From assembly GCF_002243645.1 (NCBI RefSeq), contig NZ_CP017704.1, positions 1,961,501-2,025,500 on the forward strand: a stretch of DNA of 64,000 bases, read 5' to 3'. The stretch comes from Peribacillus simplex NBRC 15720 = DSM 1321 (GTDB taxonomy: Bacteria > Bacillota > Bacilli > Bacillales > DSM-1321). Position numbers and translations under genes: made by a program. Below the pieces are notes generated by a model, which worked only from the letters and a program-made list of their open reading frames with translations, made no database searches and was not told where the DNA came from. Shown here piece by piece: positions 27,922 through 35,907 of this stretch (positions are counted from its first letter, which is position 1; each line of letters begins with the position of its first letter).

Positions 27922-28164
27922 ATGTTCATTCAATTTCCCATAGAAAAACGCCGTAAGATGATCGAAAGTATCCAAGAATATGTATATCAGGAACATGGCA
28001 AGGAAATCGGAGAAATCGCTGCTGAAAATCACTTGCAGTTCATTTTCGAAAATATTGCTCCCTTTATTTATAATGAAGGTATCAAAGATGCTAAAAAAGT
28101 CATAGAGGACAGATTAGGAAATATCGAAGAAGATTTGTATTCATTGGAACGTCCAATTGATTAA
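27922..28164 (+). CDS. DUF2164 family protein
   Basis: An 80-residue protein. 'MIESIQEYVYQEHGKEIGEIAAENHLQFIFENIAPFIYNEGIKDA' is the DUF2164 signature; function unknown. GAAGGAGTG precedes the ATG at 27922, which is 11 bp after mobB, so it is probably the third gene of the moeA operon. A terminator follows. Confidence 0.82.
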   Translation: MFIQFPIEKRRKMIESIQEYVYQEHGKEIGEIAAENHLQFIFENIAPFIYNEGIKDAKKVIEDRLGNIEEDLYSLERPID

Positions 28165-28172
28165 AATGAAAA

Positions 28173-28202
28173 AACAGCATCATAATCGATGCTGTTTTTT
28201 TA
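28173..28202. terminator. Bidirectional terminator between the moeA operon and mapB
   Basis: Stem AACAGCATC / GATGCTGTT with A run and T run, between convergent genes. Confidence 0.85.
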
Positions 28203-28205
28203 TGT

Positions 28206-28952
28206 TCATTGTTCGGTCAGAATAAGCGGACCGTTTTTCGTAATGGCAATCGTATGCTCGTATTGAGCCGAGTATTTCCCATCTGCAGTGGATGCCGTCC
28301 ATCCATTCGGATTCCGGCTTGCTTTATATGTACCTACGTTTACCATTGGCTCGATGGTGAATACCATGCCTTCCTTAAGACGCGGACCTTTATTCGGCAG
28401 TCCATAATGCGGAACCTGCGGCTCTTCATGAATAACATTTCCTATCCCGTGTCCGATGAAATCACGAACGACAGAGAAGCCTTCAGCTTCGACATACGTT
28501 TGTATGGCATGACCAATATCTCCAATCCGATTTCCTTCCACACATACTTCAATCGCCTTATATAAAGATTCTTTCGTCACATGCACTAAATGTTCGGTTT
28601 CCTTTGAAACCTTACCGACCGTATACGTCCAGGCAGAGTCAGCAAGGGCCCCGTTATAATTGACGACCATATCAATCGTTACGATATCTCCATTTTTCAA
28701 AGGGGTCTTACGAGGGAAACCATGACAGATTTCTTCATTTATGCTGGCGCATGTCGCATACTCATACCCTTTGTAACCCTTTTGTTCCGGCTTCGCACCA
28801 TGTTTTTTTAAGAACCCTTCAACAAATTCTTCTATTTCCCATGTTGTCACCCCAGGAACAATCAACTTTGCAATCTCCCTATGACAAGCTGCCAAAATTT
28901 TACCCGATTCATGCATCGCTTGAATTTCACGTGCAGATTTTAATACGATCAA
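28206..28952 (-). CDS. mapB: Type I methionyl aminopeptidase
   Basis: Removes the initiator methionine from nascent proteins. The metal ligands lie in 'VTIDMVVNYNGALADSAWT' (two Asp), 'FIGHGIGNVIHEEP' (His), 'FTIEPMV' (Glu) and 'YSAQYEHTIAIT' (Glu). A TTG at 28952 with AGGAAGTG upstream gives 248 residues beginning MIVLKSAREI, matching the family N-terminus and the 249-residue B. subtilis YflG. The GTG three codons earlier sits on the ribosome binding site. This is likely a second, non-ribosomal-operon copy. Confidence 0.92.
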   Translation of the reverse strand: MIVLKSAREIQAMHESGKILAACHREIAKLIVPGVTTWEIEEFVEGFLKKHGAKPEQKGYKGYEYATCASINEEICHGFPRKTPLKNGDIVTIDMVVNYNGALADSAWTYTVGKVSKETEHLVHVTKESLYKAIEVCVEGNRIGDIGHAIQTYVEAEGFSVVRDFIGHGIGNVIHEEPQVPHYGLPNKGPRLKEGMVFTIEPMVNVGTYKASRNPNGWTASTADGKYSAQYEHTIAITKNGPLILTEQ

Positions 28953-29031
28953 TAATGACACTTCCTTTTTTATTCGTCTCTCCTTTTATTTTACTGCAAA
29001 GATGGAAGTATATGAATCCTTTAAAATGAAA

Positions 29032-29057
29032 AATCCCGGCTGCTGCCGGGATTTTTC
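29032..29057 (-). terminator. Terminator of yfkM
   Basis: Stem AATCCCGGC / GCCGGGATT with TGCT loop followed by T on the minus strand. Confidence 0.85.
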
Positions 29058-29058
29058 A

Positions 29059-29574
29059 TTATTTCAATAAATTGAGCGATTCTCGGTTAAATGCCGGAAG
29101 ATCTTCGGGTGTCCTGCTGGTTACAAGCTGGTTGCCGCAAACCACAACCTCTTTGTCCAAATATGTGGCACCTGCATACTCCATATCGACTTTAATGGAT
29201 GTATATCCTGTTGCGTGGCGTCCTTCAAGTGTTTTGGCTGTAATCAGCAACTGCGGTCCATGGCAGATAGCAAATACAGGTTTTTTATCCTCCATGAACG
29301 ATTTGGCGAAAGATACGAAGCGTCCGTCAGCACGCAGTTGATCAGGCGAGAACCCACCGGGGATGAATAATGCATCGAAATTTTCTGGTTTCACCGAGTC
29401 GATACTTTCATCAATCTCGACTTCTACCTCCCCTTGTTTCCCTTTAACAGTTTTCCCTTTTATCATTTCAATCGTCGTTACCGTATGGCCGGCTTCTTCA
29501 AATGCTTTTGCCGGTTCACTATACTCCGAGTCCTCAAACATATTCGTTACTACACATGCGATATTTTTACCCAT
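29059..29574 (-). CDS. yfkM: DJ-1/PfpI family general stress protein YfkM
   Basis: A 171-residue DJ-1/PfpI superfamily protein, possibly a glyoxalase/deglycase-like or chaperone activity. The nucleophile elbow is 'FAICHGPQLLI' with Cys, and the conserved Glu is in 'DSEYSEPAKAF'; 'FIPGGFSPDQLR' is also typical. B. subtilis YfkM (Gsp18) is a SigB general stress protein, so stress induction is expected, but no SigB promoter was identified here. AGGAGATG lies upstream of the ATG. Confidence 0.88.
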   Translation of the reverse strand: MGKNIACVVTNMFEDSEYSEPAKAFEEAGHTVTTIEMIKGKTVKGKQGEVEVEIDESIDSVKPENFDALFIPGGFSPDQLRADGRFVSFAKSFMEDKKPVFAICHGPQLLITAKTLEGRHATGYTSIKVDMEYAGATYLDKEVVVCGNQLVTSRTPEDLPAFNRESLNLLK

Positions 29575-29772
29575 AATAATTCATCTCCTCAATATTTGAT
29601 CGAATGAACCTACTTTGTACTTTATTTATGTTCCCTCTGCCACCATAAATAAAACACATAATTGATTGTCCCTTTTGTTTATGAGTAAAATACCGCTATT
29701 TTTCCGACATCCCTTCGGCCGTTGCTATCCACCTTTTTATATATCAGAAAAAAGATAAGGGCAGCCTTTTGA

Positions 29773-30048
29773 TCAATGTTTAGGATACTGGCCAACAACG
29801 TGTATCGCATTGATGATTCTTTTATTGATCCATTTCCTGTTTTCCTCTGTATTCAAATTTCCAAATATCCTTTTCCGCCATTCTTCCGTGGTTACATAGT
29901 AATTAGGCAGGTTATTGAATGATAATGTGATGATGTCATTTTTACATTTCCTGCATGAACAAAATGTTTGGTATTCCATACCTGATATTAAAACCTGCAC
30001 CCATGTCACAACGATTTCTTCCATCACATTTGTATATTCTCTTTCCAT
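29773..30048 (-). CDS. ComFB family protein
   Basis: A 91-residue protein with the ComFB pattern: 'NVMEEIVVTWVQVLI' at the N-terminus, a Cys cluster 'TFCSCRKCKNDIITLSFNNLPNYYVTTEEW' (C-x-C-x2-C) and a helical tail. ComFB was named from the competence operon comF, but family members have been described as cyclic-dinucleotide receptors. Here it lies 45 bp downstream of motB on the same strand, not near com genes, which suggests a motility connection. AAGGAG precedes the ATG. Confidence 0.75.
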   Translation of the reverse strand: MEREYTNVMEEIVVTWVQVLISGMEYQTFCSCRKCKNDIITLSFNNLPNYYVTTEEWRKRIFGNLNTEENRKWINKRIINAIHVVGQYPKH

Positions 30049-30063
30049 AAATTCTCCTTCAAA

Positions 30064-30093
30064 AAGAAAAACCCGTCCATTCCTGACAGGTTT
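30064..30093 (-). terminator. Hairpin between motB and the comFB-like gene
   Basis: Stem AAACCCGTC / GACAGGTTT directly after the motB stop codon with T residues on the minus strand. It should reduce but may not abolish read-through into the comFB-like gene. Confidence 0.65.
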
Positions 30094-30849
30094 TCACCCA
30101 TTTATAGCTGTCCGTGGAACAATTAGGATTTCAACTCTCCGGTTTTTCGCTCTTCCTTTTTTCGTTTCATTAGAAGCAACCGGCTTGAATTCCCCATGTC
30201 CTTTAGCACTGAACATTTCGGGATCCAATTCTTTATTTTCGAGGAGAAGTTTCATAAAATTCACGGATCGCATCACGCTCAGATCCCAGTTGGATTCATA
30301 CTGGTAATTTTTAATAGGAATATTATCGGTATGTCCGCTTACGATAATGTTTCTGAGTAAATCCATGACCAGTAAATCCGAGATTTCCTTAGCGATTTTT
30401 CGGTTTTCACTTCTCACCTCAGCCACACCCGATTCGAACAGCACGTTTTCCCTAATTGAAATCAACATGCCTTCATCCGTAAGGTTCGTTCCCAATTTAT
30501 CCGTTAAATCATTCTTTTGGATGTAGGCATTTACACGCTCCTGAACTTCCATAAGTTCTTCTTGCTCGTTTTTCCCTAGCTTTTCAAGATCTTCTGCACC
30601 TGTTCTTTGTTCTGGTGACGTCGGCTCATTGCTAGGGGAATCACTTGGGAAATCCATAAAACCCGTTCCGCTTGTAAAAACCTGGTTAAATACATTTGAC
30701 AACTGCTGGAACCTTACTGCATCAACCGAACTTGAAGCGAACAAGACGATAAAAAGCGCGAGAAGCAATGTTAATATATCAGCATAGGGAACTAACCATG
30801 ATTCATCGATATGCTCTTCATGCCTTTGTTTCTTTTTGCGCCTAGCCAT
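30094..30849 (-). CDS. motB: Flagellar stator protein MotB
   Basis: Peptidoglycan-anchored stator subunit that with MotA conducts protons and drives flagellar rotation. The N-terminal 'DESWLVPYADILTLLLALFIVLFA' is the single membrane helix with the proton-carrying Asp at residue 24; the C-terminal half is an OmpA-like domain ('ISGHTDNIPI'-type, here 'VSGHTDNIPIKN', and 'KNRRVEILIV'). Length 251 is normal for B. subtilis MotB. The start overlaps motA by 8 bp, so translation is coupled. Asp24 and similarity point to a proton rather than sodium (MotPS) stator. Confidence 0.94.
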   Translation of the reverse strand: MARRKKKQRHEEHIDESWLVPYADILTLLLALFIVLFASSSVDAVRFQQLSNVFNQVFTSGTGFMDFPSDSPSNEPTSPEQRTGAEDLEKLGKNEQEELMEVQERVNAYIQKNDLTDKLGTNLTDEGMLISIRENVLFESGVAEVRSENRKIAKEISDLLVMDLLRNIIVSGHTDNIPIKNYQYESNWDLSVMRSVNFMKLLLENKELDPEMFSAKGHGEFKPVASNETKKGRAKNRRVEILIVPRTAING

Positions 30850-31633
30850 CTTCTCTCACATCGCCTTCTAACCACTTTTTACGATCTCCAGCAGGCAAAT
30901 ATGATGTTAATTTCTGTTCAATCGTTCTTGGCGCTTCCCCTTCGATGATCGATAAAATACCCTCTATCATCATTTCTTTGATTCGGACTTCCTGCCGCGA
31001 TTTCCGTTTGAGCTTATTGGCAAATGGATGCCATAACACATACCCCGTGTAAATCCCCATCAAGGTTGCGACGAACGCGGCAGATATGGCATGTCCCAAT
31101 GCCTCCGTATCAGCCATATTACCCAATGCAGCAATCAGTCCGATTACCGCACCCAATACGCCAAGCGTCGGGGCGTATGTACCGGCTTGACTGAAAATCG
31201 CTGCCGCACTTAAATGACGTTCTTCCATCGCGTCTATTTCCTCTGCTAAAATATCACGAATATAATCGGCACTTTGACCTTCGACTGCAAGATTCAAGCC
31301 ATTTTTCAAAAAGGTATTATCCACTTGATCCGAAATGCTTTCCAATGCCAATAAGCCTTCTTTCCTGGCAATGACCGCCCATTCCGAAAAGGTTTTTATT
31401 AAATCTTCAGGCTTTGTCAATTTTTGTTCAAAGAATAAAATCTTGAATATTTTTGGTAGTCTTTTTAATTCCGACAAAGGGAAAGCCGTTACGACAGCAG
31501 CTATCGTCCCTACAATAATGATCAAAATAGCCGCCGGGTTAATCAACGCCGTTACACTAACGCCTTTCAACACCATTCCGACTAAGATGGCCACAATACC
31601 CAGAACTACGCCCAAAACTGATGTTATATCCAT
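30842..31633 (-). CDS. motA: Flagellar stator protein MotA
   Basis: Four-helix stator subunit. The ATG at 31633 with GGGTGAG upstream gives MDITSV, matching B. subtilis MotA; a GTG at 31660 is too close to a GGAGGA motif. The sequences 'GMVLKGVSVTALINPAAILIII' (helix 1-2) and 'APTLGVLGAVIGLIAALGNM' (helix 3) are family features, and the cytoplasmic loop has the charged residues that contact FliG. First gene of the motA-motB unit, possibly with the comFB-like gene after it. 263 residues. Confidence 0.94.
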   Translation of the reverse strand: MDITSVLGVVLGIVAILVGMVLKGVSVTALINPAAILIIIVGTIAAVVTAFPLSELKRLPKIFKILFFEQKLTKPEDLIKTFSEWAVIARKEGLLALESISDQVDNTFLKNGLNLAVEGQSADYIRDILAEEIDAMEERHLSAAAIFSQAGTYAPTLGVLGAVIGLIAALGNMADTEALGHAISAAFVATLMGIYTGYVLWHPFANKLKRKSRQEVRIKEMMIEGILSIIEGEAPRTIEQKLTSYLPAGDRKKWLEGDVREDG

Positions 31634-31991
31634 AATACTCACCCATTCATTTAAAGTCACTTCTCCTCCTTATATCGGATGAAATTCAAAAAAAGTGAGG
31701 ATTATTTTACTATTCGATTCCAATTTTCATTAAATCATCACAAAATCCACCAACTTTATTGCCTACATGAGCTTATTAAACAGCACATTTCATTTGTCCG
31801 GGCACAATATTCTTTCGAGAATAGAATTACAAGCTGGTTCCGTACGTAATTTTCTTATAACGTCTGGAATATGCGTTTTTACTCGTAAATTTTTTGGGTT
31901 TACTCGTGAGCTTCAGCATTTTACTCGTGAATTCCGTATAACACCTGACATTTGTTCTTTTCACTCTTCAGTTTTTCCGAAAAGAAAAAAA
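31634..31991. other. Intergenic region upstream of motA
   Basis: About 350 bp between two minus-strand genes. It holds the motA promoter region and a small 21-bp periodic repeat at 31878-31928. No SigD promoter was identified with confidence. Confidence 0.4.
31878..31928. repeat. Three exact 21-bp-spaced TTTACTCGT repeats
   Basis: TTTACTCGT occurs at 31878, 31899 and 31920, exactly 21 bp apart; degenerate copies may extend to about 31850. The spacer between copies is not conserved. Confidence 0.7.
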
Positions 31992-32020
31992 GGACAAAGC
32001 CCGTCAGCTTTGTCCCTGTT
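31992..32020 (-). terminator. Terminator overlapping the end of the AbrB-family gene
   Basis: Stem GGACAAAGC / GCTTTGTCC with a T run on the minus strand; the stop codon lies in the loop region. Confidence 0.8.
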
Positions 32021-33101
32021 CTTGTTTTACCTGTTTTCTTCCTATCAACCATTTTATGATGGGTGAAAGAAAAAATAAAATGAATAAGATCCTGAATAAA
32101 TGAAAGCTTGTGACAACGGATAAATCCACATGCACAGACATGGCTGTGACTGCCATTTCGGCGACGCCGCCTGGCGCCATGCTCAAAAATAATTCATTCG
32201 CCTGTAAAGATAGGATCGGGGCAAACTGAATGGAAAGATAATAACAAAATCCAATCAATAGAACATTACTTACGAATACGGCCCCGAACATCTTTCTGAA
32301 AAGTCGGGGATTATCAACCTTCAGTGTGTAGCCTAAATGTGCGCCGATCAACAATTGTGACAAGTTCAACCAAAAGTCTGGAATCTGCGGGGCACCTGGG
32401 CCTACTAAATTGAATAGTGCTGCAGCCATGAGAGGTCCTAGTAAAAAAGGGAGCGGAAAATTCGCTTTCTTTGTGATGAAGATGAATAATAGCAAGGTTA
32501 ACAACATCATGATGGCTAATTTCCAATCATATTCAAATAAGAAAAACGGCCGCTCCGGTATGGCCATTACCGCATCTGATTCAACTGACATTACATGTGT
32601 TACAATCCAAGGAACAATGGATATCACCAGGATGACACGAAGTGTTTGCATAAAACCTACAACCGTTTCATCACTATCCTTCATTTCCTCACTTAAGACC
32701 ACCATCTGGGAAAGACCTCCAGGAAAACTACCAAGCATGGATGTGCCTAAGGATAAGTTCATTCGTTTCCCGACAAACCAGCCAGTCAACACTGTAAATG
32801 AAATGATTGCGATTGTCGTAAAAAGCATAACAGGCAGATATTCAAACATCTCATTTAACGATTGTTTCGTGAATGAACTGCCCAGTTGTAAACCTAGAAT
32901 GACCAATCCAGTACTTCTAAAGGTTTTAGTCCATAACAGGTACTTCCTTAACTTCACTTTCGCGATCATCACGACGAATAATGGTCCAAGCATCCATGGC
33001 AAGTATATTCCAAGGCTATCAAAAGCATAACCACCCAGGAAAGCTAGAAAAGCTGTAAAAATGACTCTAAAACTCTTACTCTCGATTAAATTTGCACTCA
33101 C
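32004..33101 (-). CDS. AbrB family membrane transporter (PF05145-type)
   Basis: An integral membrane protein with about ten helices in two related halves; 'GTSMLGSFPGGLSQMVVLSEE' and 'LFLSMAPGGVAEMAVTAMSVHVDLSVVTSFHLFRIL' are the paired signatures of the AbrB-type permease family (unrelated to the transition-state regulator AbrB). Substrate unknown. I place the start at GTG 33101 (365 residues) because AGAAGGT lies 6 bases upstream; an ATG at 33134 gives eleven more residues but has no clear ribosome binding site. Single gene. Confidence 0.8.
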   Translation of the reverse strand: MSANLIESKSFRVIFTAFLAFLGGYAFDSLGIYLPWMLGPLFVVMIAKVKLRKYLLWTKTFRSTGLVILGLQLGSSFTKQSLNEMFEYLPVMLFTTIAIISFTVLTGWFVGKRMNLSLGTSMLGSFPGGLSQMVVLSEEMKDSDETVVGFMQTLRVILVISIVPWIVTHVMSVESDAVMAIPERPFFLFEYDWKLAIMMLLTLLLFIFITKKANFPLPFLLGPLMAAALFNLVGPGAPQIPDFWLNLSQLLIGAHLGYTLKVDNPRLFRKMFGAVFVSNVLLIGFCYYLSIQFAPILSLQANELFLSMAPGGVAEMAVTAMSVHVDLSVVTSFHLFRILFILFFLSPIIKWLIGRKQVKQEQGQS

Positions 33102-33214
33102 AAAATTACCTTCTTTATCTAAGCGGATTTTCATCTATATCTTAACATAAAATAAGCTGATTCAAAGCTGCCATCCACACTTGTTTTCGACTTGAGCGAG
33201 GGGTGCAGTGGTGA

Positions 33215-33385
33215 AATATATTAAAAACGGCACATATGAGGGAACAATATTTTGCAGCATCCAGTTTACGTCTTACAATAAGCAGAATGTTGGCGCCATT
33301 AGCCATTCCGATGTAAGGATTGATTGGTTACAATTGGACATTTGCCGTTTTTGGCGCGCTTGCCATCGCCAGTGCACTTTTATAA
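33215..33385 (+). pseudogene. C-terminal relic of an MFS transporter
   Basis: One plus-strand frame reads 'MREQYFAASSLRLTISRMLA' then 'PLAIPM', a stop codon at 33314-33316, and continues 'GLIGYNWTFAVFGALAIASA' to a second stop at 33385. This is the typical loop 10-11 and last helix of an MFS drug-transporter. There is no start or N-terminal part and an internal stop, so it is a decayed fragment. It lies in the 385-bp gap between the AbrB-family gene and mreBH. Confidence 0.55.
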
Positions 33386-33519
33386 TTCATCATGTTTTCG
33401 CTCTATGAAAAGGAATAGCTCAACACTTCCACCATTTACTAGATTTCCCACCCCCACAAACTCGATATAAAAGGTAGAATGAGTATATAGGGGTCAAACT
33501 CTTATGGAGGGGTGACTAG

Positions 33520-34527
33520 ATGTTATCAAATACAGAAATAGGCATTGACTTAGGAACTGCAAATACGCTAGTTTACAGTAAAAATAAAGGAATCGTATTT
33601 AATGAGCCATCTGTGGTGGCCATTGATATAGAGACTAATAAAGTATTGGCAGTCGGTGTGGATGCAAAAAACATGATCGGGAAAACACCTGGAAATATTG
33701 TGGCAATCCGTCCGCTTAAGGATGGTGTCATTGCGGATTTTGATGTGACCGCGCAAATGCTTCGGGAAATCATGAAAAAAGCAAGTAAGGCCCTAGGTTT
33801 ATCGATACGCAAACCTAGTGTAGTGGTCTGTACACCATCAGGTTCCACATCAGTTGAGAGAAGGGCCATTCAGGATGCAGTCAAAAGCTGCGGAGCGAAA
33901 CAGGTCCACCTTATCGAGGAACCAGTAGCAGCAGCAATCGGTGCGGGCCTGCCTGTCGAAGAGCCCATTGCCAATGTTATCGTTGATATCGGCGGTGGAA
34001 CGACTGAGGTCGCAATCATCTCTTATGGCGGCGTCGTTTCTTGCAATTCAATCAGAATTGGCGGAGATCAATTGGATGAAGATATCAGCCAATATGTTAG
34101 AAAAAAACATAATGTGCTGATTGGGGAAAGAACAGCCGAGGAAATAAAAAAAGAAATCGGCTACGCACTCGTTAAACATTCCGTGATCACCATGGAAGTC
34201 AGGGGCCGCGATCTTGTAACGGGTCTTCCTAAGCCGATTACAATATCATCCACTGACGTCCAGGAAGCCATTCAGGAATCGCTGCTTCATATACTAGAAG
34301 CAATCAGGGCCACTTTGGAAGATTGTCCTCCTGAATTGAGCGGGGATATCGTCGATCAAGGTGTCATCTTATCCGGCGGAGGTGCACTTCTCAACGGGAT
34401 ACAAGAATGGCTGACGAATGAAATTGTCGTCCCAGTCCAACTTGCAGATAACCCGCTTGAATCAGTTGCCATCGGAACCGGGCTTTCACTTGAGGTCATT
34501 CACAAATTACAAAAAGCCGTGTACTAA
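33520..34527 (+). CDS. mreBH: Rod-shape protein MreBH
   Basis: Actin-like ATPase that organises lateral cell wall synthesis; MreBH is one of three Bacillus MreB paralogues. The protein has exactly 335 residues like B. subtilis MreBH. Actin-fold motifs: '[12 protein letters not shown]' (phosphate 1), '[15 protein letters not shown]' (phosphate 2) and '[13 protein letters not shown]' (adenosine). TGGAGGGG precedes the ATG. A tract CCACCCCCAC about 70 bp upstream is reminiscent of SigI-type -35 regions, and B. subtilis mreBH belongs to the SigI regulon; this is only suggestive. No mreCD follow, as expected for MreBH. Confidence 0.92.
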   Translation: MLSNTEIGIDLGTANTLVYSKNKGIVFNEPSVVAIDIETNKVLAVGVDAKNMIGKTPGNIVAIRPLKDGVIADFDVTAQMLREIMKKASKALGLSIRKPSVVVCTPSGSTSVERRAIQDAVKSCGAKQVHLIEEPVAAAIGAGLPVEEPIANVIVDIGGGTTEVAIISYGGVVSCNSIRIGGDQLDEDISQYVRKKHNVLIGERTAEEIKKEIGYALVKHSVITMEVRGRDLVTGLPKPITISSTDVQEAIQESLLHILEAIRATLEDCPPELSGDIVDQGVILSGGGALLNGIQEWLTNEIVVPVQLADNPLESVAIGTGLSLEVIHKLQKAVY

Positions 34528-34532
34528 AAAAA

Positions 34533-34562
34533 AGAAACCCCAACTTGGGGTTTCTTTTTTTT
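34533..34562 (+). terminator. Terminator of mreBH
   Basis: Perfect stem AGAAACCCCA / TGGGGTTTCT followed by a long T run. Confidence 0.9.
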
Positions 34563-34731
34563 CATTCCAGGCTGATGTCCCCCATGATGGAAACAGCAAT
34601 CTCACGTTAAATAACTTCCCTGAAATATTTTACCTCGTTTGAGTAGAGAATAAGGAAAAGGTTTTTTTACGTTCGACAGCATGCATTACTGTTTGGATAG
34701 GAATCAATCCCGCAGGACCTATTGCATGCAA

Positions 34732-34769
34732 TGTTACATAACTTGTGTTATAATGTAATTATGTTACAT
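34732..34769 (+). promoter_or_regulatory. Extended -10 promoter flanked by TGTTACAT direct repeats
   Basis: TGTTATAAT (34746-34754) is an extended -10 element about 35 bp before the recombinase gene. TGTTACAT occurs on both sides at 34732 and 34762, 30 bp apart, possibly operator half-sites. Confidence 0.5.
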
Positions 34770-34788
34770 TGGCAAGAGGAGAAGATCT

Positions 34789-35352
34789 ATGGAATATGTA
34801 GAAGCCTTTAAGGATATCAATCAAATCAGCAAAATAAAAACATACTTACGCGCTCACTCCAGTCGGGATTATTTATTGTTTGTACTCGGCATCAATACAG
34901 GTATGAAGATAAATGAAATGCTCGAAATCACCGTCGCCAGCGTTCTGGATGAAACGGGCAAAATCAAGGAGTTCTATGAGCAACGGACGGAAAATGACGA
35001 AGTCAACCAAATTTATTTGAACCTGAAAGTCCGTACCGCCTTACAAGAATACCTTAAAGGCTCGAAGGTTATCGAAGGTCAATTTTTATTTCTTTCCCCT
35101 AAGACAAAAAAGCCGATTACACGTCAACAGGCACATCGAATCATCCATGATGCTGTGGAAGGTGCAGGGCTGACAGGCAAATTCGGAGCAAGTTCGATGC
35201 GTAAAACTTTTGGCTACCATGCCTATAAACAAGGAGTGTCACTGGCCTTGATACAGAAGCACTACCATCATTCCAGTCCATCGGAGACATTAAAATACAT
35301 CGGCATATCAAAGGAGAAGAAATTCAAGACGAACATTGACGTTAACTTATAA
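34789..35352 (+). CDS. Single-domain tyrosine recombinase/integrase-like protein
   Basis: A 187-residue protein consisting only of the catalytic domain of the tyrosine recombinase family; the N-terminal core-binding domain is missing. The expected catalytic set is altered: the first Arg (motif 'TGLR') is Lys40 in 'INTGMKINEML', and the His of HxxR is Ser135 in 'SSMRKTFGYHAY', while Arg138, His161 and the nucleophile Tyr170 ('SETLKYIG') are kept. Such changes could impair cleavage or fit a DNA-binding role. AGAGGAGAAG precedes the ATG. It lies just upstream of khtT with 51 bp between. Confidence 0.82.
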   Translation: MEYVEAFKDINQISKIKTYLRAHSSRDYLLFVLGINTGMKINEMLEITVASVLDETGKIKEFYEQRTENDEVNQIYLNLKVRTALQEYLKGSKVIEGQFLFLSPKTKKPITRQQAHRIIHDAVEGAGLTGKFGASSMRKTFGYHAYKQGVSLALIQKHYHHSSPSETLKYIGISKEKKFKTNIDVNL

Positions 35353-35403
35353 ACATTCTGCTATCTTCTATTACTCTAACCAACATTTTAAGGAGGAATT
35401 CCA

Positions 35404-35901
35404 GTGAAAATTAGAGAAAGTGAACTTCCTGGTATTGGCCAAAAATTCGAAATCATAACGAGAAATGATGAAAAGTTAGTAATCGTCATTCACGATGACG
35501 GCCGTCGGGAATTATACCATTTTGATAATGAGCATGAAGATGTCATATCAAGCATCACCCTTAACGATCAGGAATCCCGGCAAATGGCTTCCATCATAGG
35601 CGGCATGGTTTATAAACCACAAGCACTTGAAACGATTGAAATGTCATTGGGTGACTTGGTGATTGAATGGTTCAAAGTCGAACCGGGTTCAAAGGCCATC
35701 AATCAAACGATCGGATCGATTGATATCAGGAGCAATTATAACGTGACCGTCATCGCCCATTCTAAAAAAGGAAAAAAACAACTGAATAATCCTGGTCCTG
35801 ACTCCATCATCGAAACAGGCGATACCCTTGTGATATCCGGTGAAAGAAAAGATATCCGTAACCTTATAAGAGAATTATTGACCGACGAAAGGAGTGACTA
35901 A
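35404..35901 (+). CDS. khtT: K+/H+ antiporter regulatory subunit KhtT
   Basis: Soluble regulator of the KhtU antiporter. The 165-residue protein has an N-terminal domain starting 'MKIRESELPGIGQKFEI' and a C-terminal TrkA-C (RCK-C) domain ('IGSIDIRSNYNVTVIAHSKKG... IETGDTLVISG'), which in B. subtilis binds c-di-AMP. AAGGAGG lies upstream of the ATG. The gene is followed after 6 bp by khtU. B. subtilis has a third gene, khtS, before khtT; here its place is taken by a recombinase gene. Confidence 0.93.
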   Translation: MKIRESELPGIGQKFEIITRNDEKLVIVIHDDGRRELYHFDNEHEDVISSITLNDQESRQMASIIGGMVYKPQALETIEMSLGDLVIEWFKVEPGSKAINQTIGSIDIRSNYNVTVIAHSKKGKKQLNNPGPDSIIETGDTLVISGERKDIRNLIRELLTDERSD

Positions 35902-35907
35902 GCTCAT

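Noticed and set aside
32410-33030. 206-codon plus-strand frame within the AbrB-family gene
   Set aside because: Antisense shadow; the minus-strand protein has family motifs.
33445-33470. Definite SigI promoter for mreBH
   Set aside because: The CCACCCCCAC tract is suggestive, but the distance to a CGAA-like -10 does not fit what I know of SigI promoters.
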